Shown here in pieces: positions 7,110 through 13,169 of a stretch of DNA of 35,993 nt (position 1 is its first letter; the number at the start of each line of letters is the position of its first letter). The stretch is from IMG/VR virus record IMGVR_UViG_3300044540_000018, positions 1 to 35,993 of that record. One strand, written 5' to 3'. Source of the DNA: a virus. Below the pieces are notes generated by a model. The model had not been told where the DNA came from. It made no database searches and worked only from the letters and a program-made list of their open reading frames with translations. Made by a program: the position numbers and the translations under genes.

Positions 7110-7304
7110 ATGTCAACCTGTATCTGCTGTGGAGATTACTTTAAGCCTAATAAGTTTCACTCTGGTCTTGAATGCCCTAGTTGTGAATCTGTATTACCTG
7201 AGCCGTTAGATGACGAGCTTCAGGTGGAGGTTAATATTCTTCAAAATAGATCAGGGAGAGTAAGACCAGTATTTGATGATGAGATTGATTCCCATGGGTT
7301 CTAG
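7110..7304 (+). CDS. Small zinc-ribbon-like protein, 64 aa
   Basis: Cysteine knuckles are visible at C4/C6/C7 (TCICCGDYF) and C22/C25 (ECPSCES), a spacing typical of small zinc ribbons. The rest is acidic and probably flexible, ending DDEIDSHGF. No clear Shine-Dalgarno precedes the ATG, so the start is tentative. A 6-bp hairpin AGTCAG/CTGACT overlaps the stop codon (7303-7319). Small zinc-ribbon proteins are common in phage early regions. Role unknown. Confidence 0.6.
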   Translation: MSTCICCGDYFKPNKFHSGLECPSCESVLPEPLDDELQVEVNILQNRSGRVRPVFDDEIDSHGF

Positions 7305-7352
7305 TCAGTAAAGCTGACTGAACTTTAACACACAACTCCTAGGAGAACACAC

Positions 7353-7580
7353 ATGACACCTTTTGAATTACGTGCAGAAATGCTCAAGATGGCTGAAACA
7401 TACCTTCAGCGACAGTACGATGTAAGCAAAGAAATCGCTTTGAGTACATTTGATAACATGGTAAGAATTGGTAATGCAAAGCCTGATGATTGGCGCTTGT
7501 ATATACCAACGATGTATAGCATTGAAGAAATCACCAAGAAAGCAGCAGAGCTTTATGGTTTTGTTCAGGAGAAGAAATGA
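7353..7580 (+). CDS. Conserved small phage protein, 75 aa
   Basis: The start ATG has CTAGGAGAA upstream. The product (MTPFELRAEMLKMAETYLQRQYD...YSIEEITKKAAELYGFV) is mainly helical. It strongly recalls a small protein family seen in many T4-like and marine phages that begins MxPFELRxExLxMA, whose function I do not know. Its stop overlaps the next start by ATGA, so the two are coupled. Confidence 0.65.
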   Translation: MTPFELRAEMLKMAETYLQRQYDVSKEIALSTFDNMVRIGNAKPDDWRLYIPTMYSIEEITKKAAELYGFVQEKK

Positions 7581-7741
7581 TGCTGAAAGAATTCTTCCAA
7601 AACGTTGCTATGTTCTTCAAGCCTTATACCTTTGAAGATTACATCAAAGAATACAACCCTCAGACAGTTCATGATATTGAACAACTAGAGAAACAATTTG
7701 ATAGGACTGTAAACAGTTATCTTGTTTCTCCTAGGTTTTGA
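7577..7741 (+). CDS. Small hypothetical protein, 54 aa
   Basis: ATG at 7577 overlaps the preceding TGA and is followed by a second ATG. GGAG lies 5-6 nt upstream. The product starts MMLKEFFQNVAMFFKPYTF and has an amphipathic helical middle (DIEQLEKQFDRTVNSYL). It ends only 13 nt before the tRNA gene. Unknown function. Confidence 0.55.
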   Translation: MMLKEFFQNVAMFFKPYTFEDYIKEYNPQTVHDIEQLEKQFDRTVNSYLVSPRF

Positions 7742-7754
7742 AGGTTATAGATAA

Positions 7755-7828
7755 GCTGCTTTAATTTAATGGTAGAATAGTTCACTTGTAATGAACCTGT
7801 GTTGATTCGATTTCAGCAAGCAGCACCA
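7755..7828 (+). tRNA. tRNA-Thr (anticodon TGT)
   Basis: The cloverleaf is complete. Acceptor stem GCTGCTT (7755-7761) pairs with AAGCAGC (7818-7824). D-stem ATTT/GAAT has GG in the loop. Anticodon stem GTTCA/TGAAC has loop CTTGTAA, so the anticodon is TGT. T-stem GTTGA/TCAGC has loop TTCGATT. The discriminator is A and CCA is encoded (7826-7828). It serves ACA and related Thr codons. Confidence 0.95.
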
Positions 7829-7840
7829 GAACCCACCTTA

Positions 7841-8010
7841 GGGCCGTTGTCGCTACCGGTTAGAGCACTATATGCTCAGGCGTCCGTAGTCACTTGGAGC
7901 TACGTTAAACCGTAATAGGCTGAGGTAGCCGCCACGCTACTAAGATTAAGTACGCAAGCGTGTTCATTATGCGGTAGGAGCGAAATGCCTACACTGGAAT
8001 CGTAACCAGT
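7841..8010 (+). ncRNA. GC-rich stretch with many hairpins, candidate structured RNA
   Basis: No gene found. The stretch is clearly richer in G+C than its surroundings and is packed with short stems. These are GAGCA/TGCTC (7863-7877), TACG/CGTA with flanking AGC/GCT (7898-7921), GTAGC/GCTAC (7925-7940), GTAGG/CCTAC (7974-7992) and ACTGG/CCAGT (7993-8010). Group I core words (TCGGTGAAA, P7 pair) and a tRNA cloverleaf are absent. It directly follows tRNA-Thr and may share its transcript. Strand is assumed from the tRNA. Confidence 0.4.
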
Positions 8011-8012
8011 AA

Positions 8013-8060
8013 CTATTCAAGTATCTATTCAAGTATTTATTCAGCAATCTATTCTCATTT
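8013..8060 (+). repeat. 12-bp tandem repeat, four units
   Basis: CTATTCAAGTAT occurs twice in tandem (8013-8024, 8025-8036), followed by the diverged units TTATTCAGCAAT and CTATTCTCATTT. Just downstream, 8068-8091 is a nearly perfect AT palindrome (TTTTGTATAAAATATTTTAC and onward). No gene lies between 7829 and 8223. Confidence 0.7.
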
Positions 8061-8143
8061 ATTTTCATTTTGTATAAAATATTTTACAAAATTCTCATTA
8101 GATGCGAATATATGCTTTATTTTCAACAACTTAGTGATTAACT

Positions 8144-8172
8144 ATAAGCCAAAAGGCTTATGAATAATTTTT
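8144..8172 (+). terminator. Probable terminator before the packaging genes
   Basis: ATAAGCC (8144-8150), loop AAAA, GGCTTAT (8155-8161) is a perfect 7-bp stem, followed by GAATAATTTTT. The T tract is offset by 6 nt, so efficiency is uncertain. Confidence 0.5.
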
Positions 8173-8223
8173 AGGAGTAAAGGTGCCTTGGCACTGATAC
8201 GCAAATAGAACACAGGAGTATCT

Positions 8224-8610
8224 ATGCAAGAAGACAAACGAGGTGCTGGTAATCCAGCATGGAAACCGGGGATTAGTGGCAATCCTATTGGTAGACCCAA
8301 GAGAGGGCCGTTGGATAAGCCGTTGACTAATAAGGAAGTACGCTCCATTGAATTGCTTTCTTTGTGCAGGAAGCTGAAGCCGTTACAAGCAAAAGCTATA
8401 CAAGCTGCTGCTATGGTTATTGACAATGATAAGTCCGCAGACCAGAACAAACTAAAGGCTGCTGCACTACTTATCAGTACCTACCGTCAGCTTCTGCTTG
8501 ACTTGTATGATAAGAATTATGACGCTTCAGAAGCTGAAGAAGTTAACGAGACTAATACTCCAGTGTTCAGTCTGAAGATGATTAACAACGAAGACCAGAA
8601 GGTTGCTTAA
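8224..8610 (+). CDS. terS: Terminase small subunit (probable)
   Basis: A 128-residue protein with a good start (ACAGGAG 5 nt before ATG). The N-terminus has the motif NPAWKPGISGNPIGRPKRG. This is typical of the DUF5681-like DNA-binding segment that precedes many phage packaging genes. Residues 45-100 form helices (LCRKLKPLQAKAIQAAAMVI) suited to oligomerisation. The small terminase recognises phage DNA and feeds it to the large subunit, encoded next apart from an intervening homing endonuclease. The assignment rests on the motif, size and position. Confidence 0.7.
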   Translation: MQEDKRGAGNPAWKPGISGNPIGRPKRGPLDKPLTNKEVRSIELLSLCRKLKPLQAKAIQAAAMVIDNDKSADQNKLKAAALLISTYRQLLLDLYDKNYDASEAEEVNETNTPVFSLKMINNEDQKVA

Positions 8611-8624
8611 CTAACTTTTGATTT

Positions 8625-8707
8625 GACAATGGCTAGGCTGATCCCCGAAAAAGATGACAACTCACCATCTCTGCCTTTGTCTACCTGTGAGATTGTTGGA
8701 GAACAAA
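8625..8707 (+). ncRNA. Pseudoknot leader of homing endonuclease, copy 1
   Basis: Helix A pairs GACAA plus AGGC (8625-8629 and 8635-8638, 5-nt bulge) with GCCTTTGTC (8673-8681). Helix B pairs CTCAC (8661-8665) with GTGAG (8687-8691), with extra CAA/TTG outside. The order A5'-B5'-A3'-B3' is an H-type pseudoknot. The linker carries CCGAAAAAGATG, and GGAG of the endonuclease start follows 7 nt after helix B. Related copies are at 26608 and 28575. No promoter was found just upstream, so it should be read from the terS transcript. Confidence 0.55.
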
Positions 8708-9568
8708 ATGAATAACCAAAAATTGAAAGACCACTACGTTTATTTCTTATATGATGCCGAGGGAACTGTGCGATATGTCGGCATGGGTAGGCAACTTCGC
8801 TATAAACGCACACAGGAAAGGTCTGGTGAATTCCTAGAGGTCTTGAATAACGGCGGATACTTTTCATTTCCGCACGAGAATTTAGACAAGATGGAAGCAC
8901 AGAAATTTGAAGCAGACTATCTTCGAGAACACGTTGGTGTTATTTCTGAAGGATGGAACCTTGTAAATAAAGTCAAGTCAAAAACAAGCTATGTTGACAT
9001 TACGTACGAAGACTTATCAAAGTATGTAGAGTTGTCTGAAAATAGTCAAACGAGTCTGGTGTGGAAAGATGATAATGTTTTAATGGGTCTTAGTAAAAAA
9101 GCAAATACAATTAAAAAAGGCTTACAAGCAGGATGGCCTACATCAAAAAGTCATTACGGTGGTATTCAAATAAATAAAAGAACAGTTCCGATACACCGTG
9201 CTCTCTGGGTAATGTACAACAAAAAGGATTTACCGTGGTATCTAGTTGTTAACCATATTGACTCCGACATTTTTAATAACTCAAAAGAGAATTTGGAAGC
9301 TGTAACATTCTCAACAAATAGTAAGAAGAAAAAGAAACAACACAATAATTCTACAGGTCACGTGGGAGTTGCTTTTTCAAAGACAGTGCAGACATATGTA
9401 GCTCACATCTATATTGATGGTAAGCGCAAAGATAAGAACTTCAGTGCCAAGAAATATGGGGAGGCTGCTTTAGATATGGCTATACAGTGGCGAAAGCAGA
9501 TGGAAGAACTGCATTACCAAGACAAATATATAACTCACGAACTTAGTAGAAAGGTTGAAAATGAGTAA
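8708..9568 (+). CDS. Homing endonuclease with GIY-YIG, HNH and AP2 parts
   Basis: A 286-residue free-standing endonuclease. The start at 8708 is chosen because GGAGAA lies 6 nt upstream. An ATG 54 nt earlier (8654) lies inside the leader and has no ribosome site. GIY-YIG domain: VYFLYD (11-16), RYVGMG (22-27), an arginine-rich helix, and a probable catalytic Glu near 66-69. HNH part: VPIHRALW with His163, VVNHIDSD with His183, then NSKENL. AP2 DNA-binding part about 217-268 (TGHVGVAFSK...KKYGEAALDMAIQWRK). Two nuclease domains in one homing enzyme is unusual. It sits between terS and terL and its last 8 nt overlap the terL start. It may cut intronless terL alleles (inference). Confidence 0.85.
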   Translation: MNNQKLKDHYVYFLYDAEGTVRYVGMGRQLRYKRTQERSGEFLEVLNNGGYFSFPHENLDKMEAQKFEADYLREHVGVISEGWNLVNKVKSKTSYVDITYEDLSKYVELSENSQTSLVWKDDNVLMGLSKKANTIKKGLQAGWPTSKSHYGGIQINKRTVPIHRALWVMYNKKDLPWYLVVNHIDSDIFNNSKENLEAVTFSTNSKKKKKQHNNSTGHVGVAFSKTVQTYVAHIYIDGKRKDKNFSAKKYGEAALDMAIQWRKQMEELHYQDKYITHELSRKVENE

Positions 9569-9659
9569 AGAAGAACCCTACGTACTTGCACCAGCTAGCG
9601 TGCCTCAGATGCACTTCCTAGCATCTGACTCCAACATTACGCTGTACGCAGGTAGTGCT
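9561..9659 (+). CDS. terL: terL exon 1 (residues 1-33)
   Basis: Encodes MSKEEPYVLAPASVPQ to ITLYAGSA. It ends with the T of GCT, the U needed at a group I 5' splice site. The last six bases AGTGCT pair with the intron's guide GGCACT. Confidence 0.88.
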
Positions 9660-11560
9660 AAACACTAATCTGGCACTTAACCCATCTAATTCGGTGAAAC
9701 CCTAACGTAAAGACGAGGGCAACGCCGAGCAAACCTCAAGCCCCTTGTGAGCTTTTGGTGTGTGTAGAGACTATCGAAAGCACTTAACTGGAAGCAAGTA
9801 GAGTAGGCTGCAAGCGCAGTCGAAACGATGGGGTGTTAATAAACACAAGACATAGTCCGACAATCTGGGAAACCGGAGAAATGCTGTAGCGAGTATAAAA
9901 CTGTAAAGGGAGCAGGTAAGACATTTGCCATTATCATCAGCCTTGTCAAGTATGCGTTGATGAAGAACACAACTGCGATTGTGTTTCGTCGCACTTCCAC
10001 TGATATTCGGTCAGGAGGTGGTATCTGGCAAGAAGCGACAATGGTTTTTAAAAGAATGTTTGGTAAAAAGGTTATCATCAGAAATCGTGACCTTGAGATA
10101 TATCTACCGGACACTAACTCAAGTATCAAATTTAGTCACTTGCAGCACATATCAGACGTAAACAATCATTTGGGTAGACTTGTGCCCAACCAGTGAGTAA
10201 TTGCTGGATATAAAACTTCTCTAATTCGGTGAAACTCTCCCTGAGACAATACCGAGCCAAGCCTAGAAATAGGAAGGTGTAACGACTAGGCGTGAGCCGT
10301 AGTGACAAGTGTCACGAAATGGGAAGCCCTCTAACGAGGTGAAGATATAGTCTTAACTGTATAGCGATATACAGCAGCTAAAGCGAACAATGATTAACGA
10401 CCATTGTTGAAAATAAATTGGCGCAGTACTCATATATCGTCTTTGATGAGGCGGTGACGTTTGATTTTGAGCAAATGATTTTACCACTAATGGCACGACT
10501 TCGTAACGCCAATGTGGATTACACACCAAGGATGGCTTGGTGTACCAACCCGAAATACGATCATGGTATTTACCACTGGATTAAAGACTTTTACCTTGAC
10601 AGTGAAGGTATCCCGCTTGACGATAAATCAAACGTGGAGAGATACTTTGTACTTCAGAACAACAAACCACTATGGTTTGATCGCAGAGAAGATGCTGAAC
10701 TAATTTACGGTAGTGGCGCAGACAGCGGTGTGCGCAGCTTCAAAGCAATTAAGGCACACGTATCTCAAAACATACCATTGCTAAAATCTCAACCAGATTA
10801 TTTGTCGAATCTAAAGGCTTTACCTGACGTAAAAAGACGAATCTACCTCGAAGGCTCATGGACAGCTAGAGAAGAAGAAGCAGGGCTGTTCTTGAGGGGT
10901 ATGATTACTCGTGTTGAACATGCAAACTTCAAAGCTAAAAAGCGTGTTCGTTGTTTCGACCTTGCTAGTCAACCTGTAAGTACTCAAAGCCCAAATCCAG
11001 ACTGGACACGCGGTCTACTTATGAGTAAAGACGATAACGGTGTTTATACAGTTGAGGATGCTGTTAGCGTAAGAGACAGACCTCATATTGTTGAACAACT
11101 TATTTTTGAAACAGCTAAAAAAGACAAAGAGCTTTACGGCAGTGTAACATACGGCTACCCTATTGATCCGGGACAGGCTGGTATTGCCAGAGCCAATGAA
11201 ATGAAGCGAAAACTTGCCGAAATTGGTGTTAACTGTAAACTTATCAGGCCTCATAAATCAAAAAGAACTCGTTTCTTACCATTCAGTGCTATTGCAGAGG
11301 CTGGGTATATTAACGTAGTAATGGATGACTGGAACGAGGAATACTTTGATGAGCTAGAAGAATTTACAGGCCTTCGTAGAGGTGAGAGAGATGATTTTGT
11401 TGACGTTTCTTCAGACTGTGTTTATTTATTGAACATGGGAATAGAACTCCCATCCTTCCACCTCCCATCTGACCTAACCACAGGTACATCCTTCGGTTTC
11501 CAACAATCAGACATTCCCTCAGATTTAGTACAAAGTCTAACCGCAGGTGAATTTACTTAA
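9561..11560 (+). CDS. terL: Terminase large subunit, three exons split by two group I introns
   Basis: Exons 9561-9659, 9909-10175 and 10421-11560 join to an unbroken 501-residue packaging ATPase-nuclease. Residue 31-38 GSAGAGKT is Walker A, completed only by splicing exon 1 (GSA) to exon 2 (GAGKT). The QMHFLAS segment before it is the adenine-binding Q motif. Walker B is YIVFDEA (127-133), just inside exon 3. The RNase-H-like nuclease follows: CFDLA, a middle segment YPIDPGQAG, and GERDDFVDVSSD. Without splicing, exon 1 stops after three intron codons. Exon 1 overlaps the endonuclease stop by 8 nt, and its ribosome site would be inside that gene. The product cuts concatemers and pumps DNA into the prohead through the portal (next gene). 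Confidence 0.92.
9660..9908 (+). ncRNA. Group I intron 1 in terL (249 nt, no ORF)
   Basis: P1: exon AGTGCT pairs with guide GGCACT (9672-9677), with the U-G wobble at the splice site. The core word TCTAATTCGGTGAAAC (9685-9700) is shared with intron 2. P7: GACTAT (9769-9774) pairs with ATAGTC (9852-9857). The last base is G (9908). Removal restores the Walker A codons in frame. Its small size and lack of an ORF mean that mobility would need an endonuclease in trans. Confidence 0.9.
9909..10175 (+). CDS. terL: terL exon 2 (residues 34-122)
   Basis: Starts GAGKTFAIIISLVKYALM and ends ISDVNNHLG. Exactly 89 codons, ending in GGT whose T is the 5' splice-site base of intron 2. It carries the rest of Walker A and the TAIVFRRTSTDIR strand-helix of the ATPase. 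Confidence 0.88.
10176..10420 (+). ncRNA. Group I intron 2 in terL (245 nt, no ORF)
   Basis: P1: exon TTGGGT pairs with guide GCCCAA (10184-10189), ending in the U-G wobble. TCTAATTCGGTGAAAC recurs at 10220-10235. P7: GACTA (10284-10288) pairs with TAGTC (10348-10352). The last base is G (10420). The join gives NNHLG-AQYSYIVFDEA, the usual spacing before Walker B. The shared core marks it as a sister of intron 1. Confidence 0.9.
10421..11560 (+). CDS. terL: terL exon 3 (Walker B and nuclease domain)
   Basis: Begins AQYSYIVFDEAVTF directly after the intron's terminal G. 379 residues to the TAA. The in-frame TTG at 10418 lies in the intron and is not a real start. It holds Walker B and the metal-binding acidic residues of the nuclease. 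Confidence 0.9.
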   Translation, partial: AQYSYIVFDEAVTFDFEQMILPLMARLRNANVDYTPRMAWCTNPKYDHGIYHWIKDFYLDSEGIPLDDKSNVERYFVLQNNKPLWFDRREDAELIYGSGADSGVRSFKAIKAHVSQNIPLLKSQPDYLSNLKALPDVKRRIYLEGSWTAREEEAGLFLRGMITRVEHANFKAKKRVRCFDLASQPVSTQSPNPDWTRGLLMSKDDNGVYTVEDAVSVRDRPHIVEQLIFETAKKDKELYGSVTYGYPIDPGQAGIARANEMKRKLAEIGVNCKLIRPHKSKRTRFLPFSAIAEAGYINVVMDDWNEEYFDELEEFTGLRRGERDDFVDVSSDCVYLLNMGIELPSFHLPSDLTTGTSFGFQQSDIPSDLVQSLTAGEFT

Positions 11561-11583
11561 TTTAATTAAAGGAGAAGCCTAGT

Positions 11584-13056
11584 ATGGCTAGAGCTAAACA
11601 GACTGAAGCCATTGAAAAGGCTTCTTCTCTTGATACACCAGATAGATTTAGACTAGGTGAAATCGGTTACAACGCTGTTCGTCTTTTCAATGGTGTAAGC
11701 AACGAAGAACTGAAGAAAGAACTGAATCATCCTAATGCTATCAGGACTTATCGTCAGATGAGCCTTCACCCTAGCATTAACTCAGCTTTGAATCTGTATA
11801 ATTGCATGATTAGCAAAGCTAAGTTCAGGGTTATGCCTCCGAAGGATTATACAGAAGACGAAAAGAAGAAAGCTGAGATTGTAACTCAGATGCTTGATGA
11901 TATGGAACATAGCATGGATGACTTCATTAGTGAAGTTATGACTATGAGTGTTCATGGTTTTTCTGTTATTGAAAAAGTATATCGCAGGCGTACAAAAGCA
12001 GCAGGTAGTATGTACGATGATGGCTTGATTGCACCTCGTAAACTCAAGCTGCGCAGCCAAGAGAGCATTGAGAAGTTCATTATGTCTGACGATGGTAATG
12101 ACGTTCTTGGTGTTAAGCAGAATATCTCTTGGTTGCACGACCCTTATGGTTTTCATGCCAAGAGACTTGAGAATGAAGTAATCCTACCTCGTTCTAAGTT
12201 CATGCTGTTTAACATCGGTAGAAACCGCAGCAATCCTTATGGTACTTCTCCTTTGAGAGATGTGTACCTACCTTGGAAATACCTGCAAGCTATTGAAGAG
12301 CTAGAAGCCACTGGTGTTTCTAAAGACCTTCAAGGTATTCCTTTGCTAAGACTTCCTGCGCAGTATATGTCAGCAGATGCAAGTCCTGACCAGAAGATTG
12401 TTTACGAAAACTTTAAGAATATTGTTCGTAACCTTCAGCAAGGTAGCCAAGCTGGTGTGATTCTCCCGAGTGCTGTTGACCCTGAGACTCGTAAAGAGTT
12501 GTTTGATTTGCAACTGCTTTCTAGTGAAGGTAAGAAATCATTTGATACAGCAGCCATTAAGGACTATTACAGAACAATGATTTTCATTGGTTTGTCTGCT
12601 GATATTCTTTTGATGGGTAATACTCAAACAGGCAGCTTTGCTCTTGGTTCTTTGAAGAACAGTATTACAGGTAATGCTATTGAGAATTACTTGCGTAGAA
12701 TTGTTCAAGTTCTGAATGATGACTTGATTCGTCAAATCTATGAATTGAATTCATGGGATGTTACTCGCAGATGCAAGGTTGATTACGAAGGCTTTGAAGA
12801 GACTGATCTTGATGATTTCCCTCGTGCAATTCAGCGTATGGGTGCTGTCGGCTTCCTACCTAAGACTCACGATGTTGTCAACAGAGTTCTTGGTGCATTG
12901 GGTGTTGACCCACTGGATGATGATGCTGACCTTAATGAACTTCTCGGAGATAACGAAAGTAGAGTCGGGGATGGAATGAAAGAAGGATTGGGTTCAGGTA
13001 CAGGTAAAGCTGTATCAAGTGACGATAGTTCTGTTTCTAATAAAGAAAACGCCTAA
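11584..13056 (+). CDS. Portal protein
   Basis: A 490-residue portal, the dodecameric ring at one head vertex through which DNA passes and to which the terminase and neck dock. Its size, the position directly after terL (23 nt, AAGGAG before ATG) and typical segments support this: an N-terminal helical wing (LHPSINSALNLYNCMI), the middle SKFMLFNIGRNRSNPYGTSPLRDVYLPWKY, and a long stem helix region LKNSITGNAIENYLRRIVQVLNDDLIRQIYELN. The last 45 residues are Ser/Gly/Asp-rich and probably disordered. A terminator follows at 13113. Confidence 0.85.
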   Translation: MARAKQTEAIEKASSLDTPDRFRLGEIGYNAVRLFNGVSNEELKKELNHPNAIRTYRQMSLHPSINSALNLYNCMISKAKFRVMPPKDYTEDEKKKAEIVTQMLDDMEHSMDDFISEVMTMSVHGFSVIEKVYRRRTKAAGSMYDDGLIAPRKLKLRSQESIEKFIMSDDGNDVLGVKQNISWLHDPYGFHAKRLENEVILPRSKFMLFNIGRNRSNPYGTSPLRDVYLPWKYLQAIEELEATGVSKDLQGIPLLRLPAQYMSADASPDQKIVYENFKNIVRNLQQGSQAGVILPSAVDPETRKELFDLQLLSSEGKKSFDTAAIKDYYRTMIFIGLSADILLMGNTQTGSFALGSLKNSITGNAIENYLRRIVQVLNDDLIRQIYELNSWDVTRRCKVDYEGFEETDLDDFPRAIQRMGAVGFLPKTHDVVNRVLGALGVDPLDDDADLNELLGDNESRVGDGMKEGLGSGTGKAVSSDDSSVSNKENA

Positions 13057-13067
13057 CCTAAGAAGAC

Positions 13068-13096
13068 TTGCAATTATAATCAAGCTATGCTATAAT
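13068..13096 (+). promoter_or_regulatory. Promoter placed just ahead of a terminator
   Basis: TTGCAA (13068-13073), 17 bp, perfect TATAAT (13091-13096). Transcripts would start near 13103 and meet the terminator stem at 13113 within about 10 nt, which is odd. Only read-through or a short RNA would result unless termination is suppressed. Confidence 0.55.
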
Positions 13097-13112
13097 TATT
13101 ATAACTAATAAA

Positions 13113-13139
13113 CCTGCCCTTCGGGGCAGGCTTTCTTTT
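13113..13139 (+). terminator. Rho-independent terminator after portal
   Basis: CCTGCCC-TTCG-GGGCAGG (13113-13130) with a stable UUCG tetraloop, then CTTTCTTTT. Confidence 0.9.
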
Positions 13140-13169
13140 GTCTTAAATAATAACAACAAAGGAGTGCAA

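Noticed and set aside
7841-8010. A third group I intron
   Set aside because: TAAGATTAAGTAC looks like a P7 strand, but no partner strand, P4-P5 word or split gene is present.
8629-8715. A 28-codon frame starting ATGGCTAGG within endonuclease leader 1
   Set aside because: It overlaps the pseudoknot and the endonuclease start, has no ribosome site and gives a featureless peptide. The RNA structure explains the sequence better.
9957-10196. A stand-alone gene from ATG 9957 ending in intron 2
   Set aside because: It is the end of terL exon 2 plus 7 codons of intron. The ATG is an internal methionine of the ATPase.
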